A DNA stretch of 64,000 bases from Bradyrhizobium sp. dw_78 (lineage in GTDB: Bacteria > Pseudomonadota > Alphaproteobacteria > Rhizobiales > Xanthobacteraceae): positions 310,001-374,000 of the forward strand of contig NZ_JAAVUS010000007.1 of assembly GCF_018449525.1 (NCBI RefSeq), read 5' to 3'. This document shows positions 10,187 through 19,210 of this stretch, in pieces. The notes beneath the pieces are model-generated. The model saw only the letters and a list, made by a program, of their open reading frames with translations. It ran no database searches and was not told where the DNA came from. How positions within the stretch are numbered: position 1 is the first letter of the stretch; every line of letters begins with the position of its first letter. Both the position numbers and the translations under genes were made by a program.

Positions 10187-11383
10187 CTACGTCTCCACCA
10201 GACCGGCAGTAGAGCCACTGGCCGCGGAATCCTTGCGCCCGTGCGGCAGCGCCAGATAGGATTCCGAGCTCATCTCGATCAGCCGCGACGAGGTTCGCTT
10301 GAACTCGTTGGCCTCGACGCCCTCCGTCTCCGGATAGAGCGACAACGGATCGGCTTCCGCCGAGGCCATCAATTTAACGGCATTGTCATAAAATGTATCA
10401 ATCAGCGAGATGAACCGCTTGGCCGCGTTGCGCTCGGCATAGCCCATCACCGGAATATGATCGATCAGGATCGTATGATAATCATGCGCGAGCCGCAGAT
10501 AGTCGGACGCCGCCAGCGGTTTTTCGCAGAGTTCGGCGAATGAAAACCGGGCTACGCCATTGGCCGAACAGGGCACGTGCAGGACGCGGCCCTTGGCCGA
10601 TATATCGCGCGGCTCGCAAGGCGCCCTGCCCGTCATCCTTGCCCAGGCCTTGTCGAGCGCGGCATCGGCATCCAGATCGGCCGGCGTCAGCCACATTTTC
10701 ACGCCGGCCAGCTTCTCGAGCCGGAAATCGGTGCGGGCGTCGAGCCGCAGCACATCCATATGCCCGGAGATTTGCGCGATGAAGGGCAGGAACAGCGCGC
10801 GGTTCAGTCCCCCCTTGTAGAGATCCTCGGGCGCGACATTGGAGGTCGCCACCACCACGGTGCCCAACTCGAACAGCTTGGCGAACAACCGTCCCAGAAT
10901 CATCGCGTCGGCGATGTCGGTGACGTGGAACTCGTCGAAGCATAGCAGCCACGCCTGATCGAAGATCGCTGCAGCCGTCAGCGCAATCACATCGCTATCG
11001 GCCATCTCGCCGCGCGCGATGGCCTGGCGAAAACCGTAGATGCGCTCATGCACCTCGGCCATGAATTCGTGGAAATGGGCGCGGCGCTTGTGCTCGACCT
11101 GGCTGTGCTGGAAAAACAGGTCCATCAGCATGGTCTTGCCGCGGCCGACCTCGCCGTGGACATAAAGACCGCGCGGCGGGCCGCCATTTTTTTTGTTCTT
11201 GTCGGCGAACAGCCGGCCCAGCAGCCGCGGCTTGCGCGCAGGCTTATAATTCGCCAGCCGATCCTCAAGCGCGGCAAAGGCCTCGGCAGCCTCCGCCTGC
11301 GCGGCGTCGGGCTCGATCGCGCCTGAGTTGATGAGGGACTGGTAGTGCGCGCGGAAGGAAACGGATGGCGGGGTGGACAGCAT
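10187..11383 (-). CDS. zapE: Cell division protein ZapE / AFG1-like ATPase
   Basis: AFG1/LACE1-type P-loop ATPase. In E. coli ZapE acts at the constriction site of the FtsZ ring; the mitochondrial homologue is a membrane-protein quality-control factor. Seen: Walker A GEVGRGKT at about 77-84, then a Walker B-like CFDEFHVTDIADA and the family segments TSNVAPEDLYKGGLNR and RAHFHEFM. I chose the second ATG of ATG-GCC-ATG: AAAAGG lies directly before the first ATG, which leaves 6 nt of spacing only to the second (398 aa). Single gene, with a terminator after it and mdh beyond. Confidence 0.9.
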   Translation of the reverse strand: MLSTPPSVSFRAHYQSLINSGAIEPDAAQAEAAEAFAALEDRLANYKPARKPRLLGRLFADKNKKNGGPPRGLYVHGEVGRGKTMLMDLFFQHSQVEHKRRAHFHEFMAEVHERIYGFRQAIARGEMADSDVIALTAAAIFDQAWLLCFDEFHVTDIADAMILGRLFAKLFELGTVVVATSNVAPEDLYKGGLNRALFLPFIAQISGHMDVLRLDARTDFRLEKLAGVKMWLTPADLDADAALDKAWARMTGRAPCEPRDISAKGRVLHVPCSANGVARFSFAELCEKPLAASDYLRLAHDYHTILIDHIPVMGYAERNAAKRFISLIDTFYDNAVKLMASAEADPLSLYPETEGVEANEFKRTSSRLIEMSSESYLALPHGRKDSAASGSTAGLVET

Positions 11384-11614
11384 GGCCATCCTTTTCGGCC
11401 CAGGCGCAACAAAATTGCAAGCCGTGAATTGATGCAGGGGCTATGCGGATGTGCCTATCGGAGCGAAGTTGCCGAATCTCACTTGAGCTGCATGACCGCG
11501 AAAGCGGTATCTGGTCCGCGGGCGGCCTCTCCACTCACGCCCTGATATTTTGGAATACCAGTTCGTCGGCTTTTCGCGGATCAATGACAACCTTAAACAC
11601 CGCGAACATCTGCC

Positions 11615-12151
11615 TTACGCGCTCAGCGAGTAGGAATCCTCGACCACATAGGGCCCGCCGCCGGTGGAAGCGCGCGAGGAGAACAGCACGAAGCGCTCAG
11701 CCGTGAACACCTTGCTCGGGAAATAGCCGCGCACCGACAGATAGTCCGCGACGTCCTGGCTGGAGGCGTCGTGCAACCGCGCCAGCGTCACATGCGGCGT
11801 GAATTTCCGTCCCTCGGGATCGAGCCCGATCCGCTGCATCATCCGCTCCAGTTCGGCCTGCAACTCGATCAGGGGCCGGCTCGGCACGATCGAGGCGACC
11901 ACCGCGCGCGGCTTGCGCCCGCCGAAGCTCGACAACCCCTGCAGCGTGACATCGAACGGCTTGCGGTTGACCCGAAACAGCATCGAGGCGATCTCGTTGG
12001 CCGAGATACCGTCGATATCGCCGATGAAGCGCAAGGTGACGTGATAATTTTCGGGGTCGACCCAGCGTGCGCCCGGAAGGCCGCCACGCAAGCCGGAAAG
12101 TGTCTGGCCGATCTCGGCCGGAATTTCCAGTCCAGTAAACAGACGCGGCAT
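11615..12151 (-). CDS. thpR: RNA 2',3'-cyclic phosphodiesterase (2H superfamily)
   Basis: LigT/ThpR-type 2H phosphoesterase, which hydrolyses RNA 2',3'-cyclic phosphodiesters to 2'-phosphomonoesters. Both diagnostic tetrapeptides are present: HVTL at 37-40 and HVTL at 120-123. The conserved N terminus MPRLFTGLEIP decides the start at 12151 (178 aa); the longer frame to 12223 adds 24 unconserved residues. Runs toward zapE with a 230-bp gap in which I see nothing clear. No operon partner. Confidence 0.9.
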   Translation of the reverse strand: MPRLFTGLEIPAEIGQTLSGLRGGLPGARWVDPENYHVTLRFIGDIDGISANEIASMLFRVNRKPFDVTLQGLSSFGGRKPRAVVASIVPSRPLIELQAELERMMQRIGLDPEGRKFTPHVTLARLHDASSQDVADYLSVRGYFPSKVFTAERFVLFSSRASTGGGPYVVEDSYSLSA

Positions 12152-12328
12152 CGCCAAATCCTCGATGCGAAGGCGCGAATTTTTAAGGCTCGCGCCTGAA
12201 ACAAAACCCGGTGAACGAATCACCCATACGAATTTCTACCGTAGTTATGTGACTCTGCGAAGCATCCGACGTTAACCGCTCATAAACGATCGGGAAAAGC
12301 TGGCAATAACGTTAGTGCTGCCTGTTTT

Positions 12329-13033
12329 TCAGCTACGTTGCCCGGGTATTGCGCCCAGAAATGCCTGCACGACAGGCAAGATATTTTTCACGATCACGTC
12401 AACACCCTCCGCCGTCGGATGCATGCCGTCCGCCTGATTGAGGCTGGCGTCGGCCGCGACGCCGTCGAGGAAAAACGGATAGAGCGGAATCCCGAAGGAC
12501 TTCGCCAGATCCGGATAGATCGCGTTGAACTGCGCCGCATAGTCGGCGCCGTAATTGGGCGGCGCCACCATCCCGCACAACAGCACCGCGATCTTGCGCG
12601 CTTTCAGCCGGGTCAGGATATCCGACAGCGCCGCGCGGGTGATCTTGGGGTCGGTCCCGCGCAGGGCATCATTGGCGCCGAGTTCGAGGATCACCGCATC
12701 GGTGCCTTCAGGCACCGACCAGTCGAGCCGGTCGCGGCCGCCGGAGCTGGTGTCGCCGGATACCCCGGCATTGATCATATCGGCATCTATGCCTTTGGCC
12801 TTCAACGCCTTTTGCAACTGTCCCGGAAACGAGGCCGAGCCTGACAGGCCAAGGCCTGCGCTCAAGGAATCGCCGAGCACGACGATCTTGATCGGCTTTC
12901 CCTCCTGAACGGCCGAAGGCTGCGCCAGCGCGGCGTTCGCCGTCATCAAACCCATCATCAACACAAGTATGTGCATGAACAGCCGCGCCCGGCCCTCGAC
13001 CGCGGCGGCGGAAGTACCATATGACCGGACCAT
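12329..13033 (-). CDS. GDSL-type arylesterase / lysophospholipase (TesA-like), exported
   Basis: SGNH hydrolase with the catalytic set visible: nucleophile S56 in VVLGDSLSAG, the block III GAND motif (ELGANDALRG) and the D202-x-x-H205 pair in DGMHPTAEG. About 30 residues ahead of this is a hydrophobic stretch (MHILVLMMGLMTANAALAQ) ending in an AxA-type signal peptidase site, so the mature enzyme should be periplasmic. Start MVRSYGTS at 13033 (234 aa) or, leaving a tidier signal peptide, ATG at 12976. It is divergent from a YbbA/YbbP ABC pair, the same association as tesA-ybbA-ybbP in E. coli. Confidence 0.88.
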   Translation of the reverse strand: MVRSYGTSAAAVEGRARLFMHILVLMMGLMTANAALAQPSAVQEGKPIKIVVLGDSLSAGLGLSGSASFPGQLQKALKAKGIDADMINAGVSGDTSSGGRDRLDWSVPEGTDAVILELGANDALRGTDPKITRAALSDILTRLKARKIAVLLCGMVAPPNYGADYAAQFNAIYPDLAKSFGIPLYPFFLDGVAADASLNQADGMHPTAEGVDVIVKNILPVVQAFLGAIPGQRS

Positions 13034-13766
13034 GGACAGCCTCATCGAACCCTCGTCATTAGCCGGCCCTGGGCCGGACACCATCTCGATCTCAAACGTC
13101 AATCTCTCGCTGGGCACCGGCGCCGCACGGGTTCATATCCTGAAAGATATCAGCCTGAATGTGGCGTCGGGTGAAGCAATCGGCCTGATCGGGCCGTCCG
13201 GCTCGGGGAAATCCACGCTTCTCATGGTGATGGCGGGGCTGGAACGTCCTGACAGCGGAGAAGTGGTGGTCAACGGCACCTCTTTCAACGCGCTGGACGA
13301 AGACGCGCTGGCGCGGTTTCGCGGCCGCCACGTCGGCATCGTGTTCCAGTCGTTTCATTTGATCCCGACCATGACCGCGCTGGAGAACGTCGCGGTGCCG
13401 CTCGAGCTCGCAGGCAATCCGGCGGCGGCGGAGCGGGCGGCGCGGGAGCTCGCTTCTGTCGGCCTCGGCCACCGCCTGCATCACTATCCCACGCAATTGT
13501 CCGGCGGCGAGCAGCAGCGCGTGGCGCTGGCCCGCGCGCTGGCGCCGGATCCCGCGATCCTGGTCGCGGACGAGCCGACCGGCAATCTCGACGAAGCCAC
13601 CGGCAAGCAGATCGTCGATCTGCTGTTCGCCCAGCACGCCGAACGCGGCATGACACTGGTGCTGGTGACCCACGACGCCTCGCTGGCGCAGCGCTGCGAT
13701 CGCGTGGTGCGGCTGCGCTCCGGCCGGATCGACAGCCAGACCACGGAACGCAAAGCCGTTTCATGA
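13032..13766 (+). CDS. ABC transporter ATP-binding protein (YbbA/LolD-like)
   Basis: ATPase subunit of a MacB/LolCDE-type ABC system, 244 aa. Seen: Walker A GPSGSGKS at 54-61, a Q-loop in VFQSFHLIPT, the signature LSGGEQQRVALARAL, Walker B ILVADEPTGNLDE and an H-loop THDA. The start MDSLIEPSS at 13032 fits the family N terminus; the frame is open further upstream. It overlaps the permease gene by 4 nt (ATGA), so the two are one unit. Such pairs use mechanotransmission or lipid/lipoprotein extrusion; the substrate here is unknown. Confidence 0.92.
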   Translation: MDSLIEPSSLAGPGPDTISISNVNLSLGTGAARVHILKDISLNVASGEAIGLIGPSGSGKSTLLMVMAGLERPDSGEVVVNGTSFNALDEDALARFRGRHVGIVFQSFHLIPTMTALENVAVPLELAGNPAAAERAARELASVGLGHRLHHYPTQLSGGEQQRVALARALAPDPAILVADEPTGNLDEATGKQIVDLLFAQHAERGMTLVLVTHDASLAQRCDRVVRLRSGRIDSQTTERKAVS

Positions 13767-16348
13767 GCATGGCGTCCGAAACGATGACGTCCGAATCCGC
13801 CGCCAACGGCCGCGGCGCCCCGCTGGCCTTGCGCTACGCCCTGCGCGAGTTGCGCGGCGGCTTGCGCGGCTTCTACGTTTTCATCGCCTGCATCGCGCTC
13901 GGCGTAATGGCGATTGCCGGCGTCGGCTCGGTCGCAGCCAGTCTCAGCGAGGGATTGGCACGCGAAGGCCGTACCCTGCTGGGCGGCGATGCGGCCTTTT
14001 CGCTGATCCAGCGCGAAGCCAAGCCGGACGAAGTCGCCTTTCTGCGGTCGCGCGGGCAGCTATCCGTGGCGGCAACAGTGCGGGTGATGGCGCGCTCCGG
14101 TGACGGCCAGTTCGCCCTGGTCGAGCTCAAGGCGGTGGACGGCAATTACCCGATGCTGGGCGAACTGGCGCTCAGCCCGACCATGCCGGTCGCCGACCTG
14201 CTGGCCGAACATGACGGCGCGTTCGGCGCGGCGGTCGATTCGACCCTGCTGGCACGGCTTGGCCTGAAAATCGGCGACCGCGTCACCATCGGCAGCGCCA
14301 CCTTCCAGATGCGCAGCGTGGTCGACGCCGAGCCGGACCGGCTTGCCGGCGGCCTCGGCTTCGGGCCGCGTTTCCTGGTCAGCGAAGCGGCCCTGCGCGC
14401 GACCGGGCTGCTGCAACCCGGCAGCCTGGTGCGCTGGATCTACCGGGTAAAATTGCCCGACGGCGCGGCCAGCGATGCGGCTGTGGCAAAGCTGATCGAC
14501 GACACAAGAGCCGCAGAGCCGCAGGCCGGCTGGGAGATTCACTCCCGCGACAACGCCTCGCCGCAGCTGGAGCGGACCATCAGCCGCTTTACCCAGTTTC
14601 TGACCTTGGTAGGGCTGGCGGCGCTTTTGGTCGGCGGCGTCGGCGTCGCCAATGCGGTCAAGAGTCATATCGACCGCCGCCATGACGTTATCGCCGCCTT
14701 CAAGGCGCTTGGCGCCACCGGCCGCGACGTCTTCGCCATCTATTTGACGCAGGTGACCATGCTCGCGGTGATCGGCTCGGCGATCGGCCTTGCGGTCGGC
14801 GCGGCGCTGCCTTTCATCATCGTCGGCCTGTTCGGAAAATGGCTGCCGCTGCCGGTGGTGCCATCCCTGCATCCCGGCGAACTGCTGTTGTCGTTCGTCT
14901 ATGGCCTGCTCACCGCGCTCGCCTTCGGACTATGGCCGCTCGGCCGGGTGCATGACGTGCCGGTGGCGGCGCTGTTTCGCGAAACCATCACCGGCGAGGG
15001 GCGCCGCCCGCGCTGGCGTTATCTCGCTTTGATGGCCGTGGTGATTGCGCTATTGGTCGCGGTGGCGATCGGGCTTGCCTATGACAAGCGGATCGCGGCC
15101 GTATTCGTGGCGTCCGCGGTCGTGGTGTTTGTCGTGCTGCGCGGGATTGCCTGGGTCCTGATGGCGCTGGCGCGGCATTTACCCAGGACCGGCATCACCA
15201 TGCTGCGGCTGGCAATCACCAACATCTATCGGCCCGGCGCCCTGACGCCCTCGGTCGTCATGTCGCTTGGCCTGGGACTGGTGGTGCTGGTCACGATCAC
15301 GCAGATCGACGGCAATTTGCGGCGGCAATTTTTGGCGGCGCTGCCGGATCGCGCGCCGTCGTTCTATTTCATCGACATCCCCACCAACGATGCCGACCGC
15401 TTCAGCGCCTTTCTCAAGCAGACCGCGCCGCAATCCACCGTCGAGGACGTGCCGATGCTGCGCGGGCGGATCGTCTCGGCCCGCGGTGTCAACGCGGAGG
15501 ACCTCAACCCGTCGGCCGATTCCGAATGGGTGCTGCAAAGCGACCGCGGCCTGACCTATACCGGCGAGATCCCGAAGGGCTCGAAAGTGGTCGAGGGCCA
15601 ATGGTGGGGCGCGGATTATAACGGTCCGCCGCTGGTCTCGATCGAGAAGAAGATCGCAGACGGCCTGGGGCTGAAGCTCGGCGATCCCATCGTCGTCAAC
15701 GTGCTGGGCCGTGACATCACGGCCACCATCGGCAACATGCGCACCGTGGACTGGCAGAGCCTCGGCATCAATTTCGTACTGGTGTTTTCGCCGAATGCCT
15801 TCAGGGGCGCGCCACATACCCATATCGCGACGCTGACCGAGACCCACCCCAACCCGGCCGGCGATGCGCAAATCGTCAAGGCGGTCGCCGACGCCTTTCC
15901 GACGGTGACCAGTGTGCGGGTCCGCGAGGCGCTGGAAACCATCGGCGCGGTGGTCGGCAATCTGGTGCTGGCGATCCGCGGCGCCAGCGCGGTCACCCTG
16001 ATCTCGGCCGTGCTGGTGCTGGGCGGCGCGCTCGCCGCCGGCCATCGCCACCGGGTCTACGACGCCGTCATTCTCAAGACCCTCGGCGCCACCCGCGCAC
16101 GGCTGCTCGGCGCCTACGCGCTGGAATATCTGATGATCGGCTTTGCCACGGCGGTTTTCGGCGTGATCGCCGGCTCCGTCGCAGCCTGGCTGATCGTCAC
16201 CAGGCTGATGACGCTGAGTTTTGTCTGGCAGGCCGGCAGCGCCGCGGGCGTGGTGCTGGTGGCGCTGCTCGTCACCGTGGGACTGGGGCTTGCCGGCACG
16301 CTGCTGGCGCTCAACCAGAAACCGGCCGCCGTGCTGCGAAACTTGTGA
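13763..16348 (+). CDS. FtsX-like ABC transporter permease (YbbP-like)
   Basis: Large (861 aa) permease with a duplicated FtsX layout. There is one N-terminal membrane helix (about 33-55), a long periplasmic region, three helices around 270-400, further helices near 415-460 and 480-505, a second periplasmic domain (about 515-730) and three C-terminal helices ending at about 850. That is the architecture of E. coli YbbP. The ATG at 13763 overlaps the ATPase stop. It probably acts on envelope lipids or proteins together with the divergent TesA-like esterase; this is inference from conserved neighbourhood. Confidence 0.9.
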   Translation: MSMASETMTSESAANGRGAPLALRYALRELRGGLRGFYVFIACIALGVMAIAGVGSVAASLSEGLAREGRTLLGGDAAFSLIQREAKPDEVAFLRSRGQLSVAATVRVMARSGDGQFALVELKAVDGNYPMLGELALSPTMPVADLLAEHDGAFGAAVDSTLLARLGLKIGDRVTIGSATFQMRSVVDAEPDRLAGGLGFGPRFLVSEAALRATGLLQPGSLVRWIYRVKLPDGAASDAAVAKLIDDTRAAEPQAGWEIHSRDNASPQLERTISRFTQFLTLVGLAALLVGGVGVANAVKSHIDRRHDVIAAFKALGATGRDVFAIYLTQVTMLAVIGSAIGLAVGAALPFIIVGLFGKWLPLPVVPSLHPGELLLSFVYGLLTALAFGLWPLGRVHDVPVAALFRETITGEGRRPRWRYLALMAVVIALLVAVAIGLAYDKRIAAVFVASAVVVFVVLRGIAWVLMALARHLPRTGITMLRLAITNIYRPGALTPSVVMSLGLGLVVLVTITQIDGNLRRQFLAALPDRAPSFYFIDIPTNDADRFSAFLKQTAPQSTVEDVPMLRGRIVSARGVNAEDLNPSADSEWVLQSDRGLTYTGEIPKGSKVVEGQWWGADYNGPPLVSIEKKIADGLGLKLGDPIVVNVLGRDITATIGNMRTVDWQSLGINFVLVFSPNAFRGAPHTHIATLTETHPNPAGDAQIVKAVADAFPTVTSVRVREALETIGAVVGNLVLAIRGASAVTLISAVLVLGGALAAGHRHRVYDAVILKTLGATRARLLGAYALEYLMIGFATAVFGVIAGSVAAWLIVTRLMTLSFVWQAGSAAGVVLVALLVTVGLGLAGTLLALNQKPAAVLRNL

Positions 16349-16589
16349 CAAATTGAGGCGGTGGCCCGCGCAACGTTAACGCGATTTTAGCCGGAAATAC
16401 GCCGCAGAGCGACATTCGGCCGCGCGTGGAAGCTTGCGGCGAGTGTGTTAGTTTCCCACATACCAATCGGGTCGGACGCCAGTTTGATGACGAAAAAGTA
16501 ATGTCAGCAAATGGTGGTATCTGCGATAGATTTCTAGCTGGCGCCGCATAACCCTTGCGCCCCGCCGGATCAACAATGGGAATTCGACC

Positions 16590-17381
16590 ATGTCGGACCT
16601 AGACCGTAACTATACCTCTCCTTTCGGCCGGGCCGCCGGGCGCATTGACGCCGCGACCGTCGATGCCGGTCTGCGCGCCTACATGCTGCGCATCTACAAC
16701 TACATGACCATCGGCTTGGCCATCACCGGCCTCGCCGCGCTCGGCGTCTATATGGCCGCGGTGACGACCGATCCGTCGGGCGCTGCCGCCAAGATCGGCA
16801 ACGCCTTCCTGACGCCGTTCGGCTACGCGATGTTCGTGAGCCCGCTGAAATGGCTGTTCATCCTCGCGCCACTTGCAATGGTGTTCGTGATCTCGGCCGG
16901 AATCAACCGGCTGCGGCCGGCGACCGCCCAGATGCTGTTCTGGGTGTTCTCGGCGCTGATGGGCATTTCGCTGTCGTCCATCTTCCTGGTGTATACGCAC
17001 ACCTCGATCGTGCGGGTGTTCTTCATCACCGCCGCCTCGTTCGGCGCGCTGAGCCTGTACGGCTACACCACCAAGCGTGACATGACCGGGATAGGATCGT
17101 TCCTGATGATGGGCCTGTTCGGCATCATCATCGCGAGCCTGGTGAATCTCTTCCTCGTAAGTTCCGCTCTGCAGTTCTTCGTTTCCGTGATCGGCGTGCT
17201 GGTTTTCGCGGGCCTTACCGCCTACGATACCCAGCGGCTGAAGAACGATTACATCTACGGTTATGCCTCGCAGGGCGGTGACGTGGCGGAGCGGGCGGCG
17301 ATCACAGGCGCGCTGTCGCTCTATTTGAACTTCATCAACCTGTTCACGCTGCTTCTGCAGCTGCTCGGCCAGCGCGATTAA
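16590..17381 (+). CDS. Bax inhibitor-1/YccA family membrane protein
   Basis: 263-aa polytopic protein of the TMBIM/BI-1 family with about seven hydrophobic segments from residue 33 on. Family features seen are the N-terminal LRAYMLRIYNYMTIGLAITG and the C-terminal AYDTQRLK, whose aspartate belongs to the di-aspartyl proton/calcium-leak sensor of characterised members. ATG at 16590 (MSDLDRNYTS). Inner-membrane location; relatives act as a calcium leak or bind FtsH, but no bacterial role can be assigned here. A strong terminator follows at 17407, so it is probably monocistronic. The 240 bp upstream should contain its promoter. Confidence 0.9.
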   Translation: MSDLDRNYTSPFGRAAGRIDAATVDAGLRAYMLRIYNYMTIGLAITGLAALGVYMAAVTTDPSGAAAKIGNAFLTPFGYAMFVSPLKWLFILAPLAMVFVISAGINRLRPATAQMLFWVFSALMGISLSSIFLVYTHTSIVRVFFITAASFGALSLYGYTTKRDMTGIGSFLMMGLFGIIIASLVNLFLVSSALQFFVSVIGVLVFAGLTAYDTQRLKNDYIYGYASQGGDVAERAAITGALSLYLNFINLFTLLLQLLGQRD

Positions 17382-17406
17382 GCGCCAAAGCCAGCGAACC
17401 AATCGA

Positions 17407-17438
17407 AGCCCCGGCCTAACCGCCGGGGCTTTTCTTTT
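17407..17438 (+). terminator. Rho-independent terminator after the BI-1 gene
   Basis: Perfect 9-bp stem AGCCCCGGC (17407-17415) with GCCGGGGCT (17422-17430), a 6-nt loop, then TTTCTTTT. It lies 25 nt after the stop codon in the correct orientation. Confidence 0.88.
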
Positions 17439-17464
17439 GTCAGCGGCAAAAATATCCTCGCGCC

Positions 17465-18007
17465 ATGTCACCGCTCGAAATCAGGTTCGCCGCCGAGGCC
17501 GACCTGCCCTTCATCACCGGGATCTACGACCACGCGGTCCGCCAGGGCACCGCGACCTTCGAGCTGATCCCGCCTGATCTGGCGGAGATGACGCGGCGGT
17601 TCAAGGCGCTGACGGATGGCGGCTTTCCCTATTTCACAGCCGTGCTCGACGGCCGCGTGGTCGGCTACGCCTATGCTGGCGCCTACCGGCCGCGGCCCGC
17701 CTATCGCTTTACGGTGGAAAACTCGGTGTACCTGCAGCCTGCGATACATCGCCGCGGGATCGGCCTGCAGCTGCTGCAGCGCCTGATTGCCGAATGCGAG
17801 GCGCGCGGCTACCGGCAAATGATCGCGGTGATCGGCGATTCCGCCAACGCCGGATCGATCGGCCTGCATACCCGATGCGGATTTCAGATGATCGGGACCC
17901 ACCCGAATGTCGGCTTCAAGTTCGGCCGCTGGCTCGATACCGTGATGATGCAGCGCGCGCTCGGCGAAGGCGCGACGACGGTGCCTGCGGATGGTGCTTC
18001 GAGTTAG
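17465..18007 (+). CDS. GNAT N-acetyltransferase, phosphinothricin acetyltransferase-like
   Basis: 180-aa GNAT enzyme of the Pat/MddA group, which acetylates L-phosphinothricin, methionine sulfone or related amino-acid analogues. Seen: the N-terminal IRFAAEADLPFITGIYDHAV segment, the acetyl-CoA pyrophosphate loop HRRGIGLQLL, and the family end region TRCGFQMIGTHPNVGFKFGRW. ATG at 17465. The true substrate is not readable; resistance to a specific compound should not be assumed. Stands alone between a terminator and a short CCTCTCCC hairpin. Confidence 0.86.
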   Translation: MSPLEIRFAAEADLPFITGIYDHAVRQGTATFELIPPDLAEMTRRFKALTDGGFPYFTAVLDGRVVGYAYAGAYRPRPAYRFTVENSVYLQPAIHRRGIGLQLLQRLIAECEARGYRQMIAVIGDSANAGSIGLHTRCGFQMIGTHPNVGFKFGRWLDTVMMQRALGEGATTVPADGASS

Positions 18008-18037
18008 AGTTTGCCTCTCGACTACGGAAGCGCGCTC

Positions 18038-18056
18038 CCTCTCCCAACGGGAGAGG
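18038..18056. repeat. CCTCTCCC/GGGAGAGG hairpin repeat
   Basis: Perfect 8-bp stem at 18038-18045 and 18049-18056 with a 3-nt loop, followed by TGAAAAAA. It lies between the convergent GNAT and DUF2794 genes, 15 nt from the latter's stop. Read on the minus strand the complementary U-rich stretch precedes, not follows, the stem, so it cannot be called as a DUF2794 terminator. The same motif recurs near 33967 and 61463. Confidence 0.6.
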
Positions 18057-18071
18057 TGAAAAAACAGAGCG

Positions 18072-18437
18072 CTAAACCACCGCAAGCTTGCGGTCGATCA
18101 CCAGCAGCACACGATCCAGTTCATGGCCACGGCGCAGGATCAGGCCGGTCGCCGAGATCACGCTGTACATGCCCTGCTTGCGCGCGAGCCGCAGATCCTT
18201 CTCGATGCGATAGATCGGGACTTCGGAGGCGCGGCGAAACACCGAGAACACGGCGCGATCCTTCAGGAAGTCGATGGCGTAGTCTCGCCACTCTCCGTCT
18301 GCGACCATGCGTCCGTACAAATTCAGGATACGATTGAGTTCGAAGCGGTTGAACGTCACCCGGCTCGGCAAAGCCCCCGCAGCGGCATGGCGCGCCGCCG
18401 CGCGGTTCTCACTTGGCTCGGCATCCTCCGAGGTCAT
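18072..18437 (-). CDS. DUF2794 domain-containing protein
   Basis: 121-aa conserved alphaproteobacterial protein of unknown function. The DUF2794 core runs from about residue 25 to the end (VTFNRFELNRILNLYGRMV, DYAIDFLKDRAVFSVFRR, IYRIEKDLR, LILRRGHELDRVL). The start at 18437 (MTSEDAEP) is chosen because the 36 codons upstream show no conservation pattern. No signal peptide or membrane helix, so cytosolic. The 770-bp gap upstream holds a probable small RNA. Confidence 0.85.
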   Translation of the reverse strand: MTSEDAEPSENRAAARHAAAGALPSRVTFNRFELNRILNLYGRMVADGEWRDYAIDFLKDRAVFSVFRRASEVPIYRIEKDLRLARKQGMYSVISATGLILRRGHELDRVLLVIDRKLAVV

Positions 18438-18739
18438 ACGGCATCTCCTGTCATCCGGACGACATGATTGCGCCGGCGACACGCCACCGCAAGAGGCCCG
18501 TTTCGGCCGATGGAAAGATTCGCGAGATCCGGCTGCAGGGCACACCCGGCAGGGCCGCTTCGGCGCGAAGCGGAACCCTCATCCTTCCGAAGGCCGCGCC
18601 GAAATACCGGCGATGATGATCCGATTCGATCCATCGTATCGTGATTCGACGGATGCCTCGAAGAAACACGCCGTCACGGGATCGTTAGCGGAATCATAAT
18701 ACCGCCCCACTTCCGCCCACCGACCGCCCTGCTGAATTG

Positions 18740-18877
18740 CGAGAAACTAATCCTGCGTTGGCCCGGTTCTTTCGATGTCGGATTCCTCAGCCCCCAGCCC
18801 CCCGGCGTTGTCGGGACCGGGCCTGTTCGCAGGTTAGTTTATCCCCATACTGGACCAACGAAAGTTGGTCCTTTTTC
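18740..18877 (+). ncRNA. Candidate small RNA with intrinsic terminator
   Basis: A long stem forms between AAACTAATCCTGCG (18744-18757) and CGCAGGTTAGTTT (18828-18840), one bulge, and continues with GGCCCGGTTC (18760-18769) against GGACCGGGCC (18814-18823). The apical part is C-rich (CAGCCCCCAGCCCCCC around 18788-18803). It is followed by a textbook terminator at 18852-18876. A CATAAT box at 18695-18700 could place the 5' end near 18707. I do not recognise the SRP RNA, tmRNA or RNase P signatures; a 6S-like or C-rich trans-acting riboregulator is conceivable. Family unknown. Confidence 0.5.
18852..18876 (+). terminator. Intrinsic terminator of the candidate small RNA
   Basis: Perfect 8-bp stem GGACCAAC / GTTGGTCC closed by a GAAA tetraloop (18860-18863) and followed by TTTTT (18872-18876), then CTTTT. 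No protein gene on the plus strand ends nearby, which argues for a transcript of its own. Confidence 0.85.
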
Positions 18878-19210
18878 TTTTGGGCATAGCGTTTTTGCGC
18901 GGCATTTCCCGCGTTTCAATGACGCTGCGGACATCGCCTCACCCCACGCGACGCACTAAATCCATAGCGTTCTCAAACGAAAACCTGTCCCGCATCTGAT
19001 GGCGGTGCAGGACAGCAGCTCGCGTCAAGACGACGCAGAACTAAGCAGAAGTGATAAGGCTCTAAGAAATTATAAGGCTCTGGAAATCGGCGGCCGGATT
19101 TTTGAAAGATGCTGCCGCCAACAAACGGCAGTACATCTGTCGTTTCCGAATCACGGCTTTCGCGTTCGAAGTCCAGCCAAGCAACAAATGCGATTCGGTG
19201 AAGCGGTGTG

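Larger units (their letters stand above)
18438..19210. other. Gene-free stretch with a candidate small RNA
   Basis: 773 bp with no convincing protein gene. The middle (about 18740-18877) folds into a long hairpin followed by a strong terminator. The right part (18900-19210) is less GC-rich than its surroundings and contains a spaced direct repeat ATAAGGCTCT near 19054 and 19072. Reading frames here lack the GC-rich third positions of the neighbouring genes. Confidence 0.5.

Noticed and set aside
18740..18877. The hairpin as SRP (4.5S) RNA, given nearby ffh/ftsY
   Set aside because: The conserved SRP loop and GGAAGGNAGCAGCC-like core are absent, and the locus is far from both genes.
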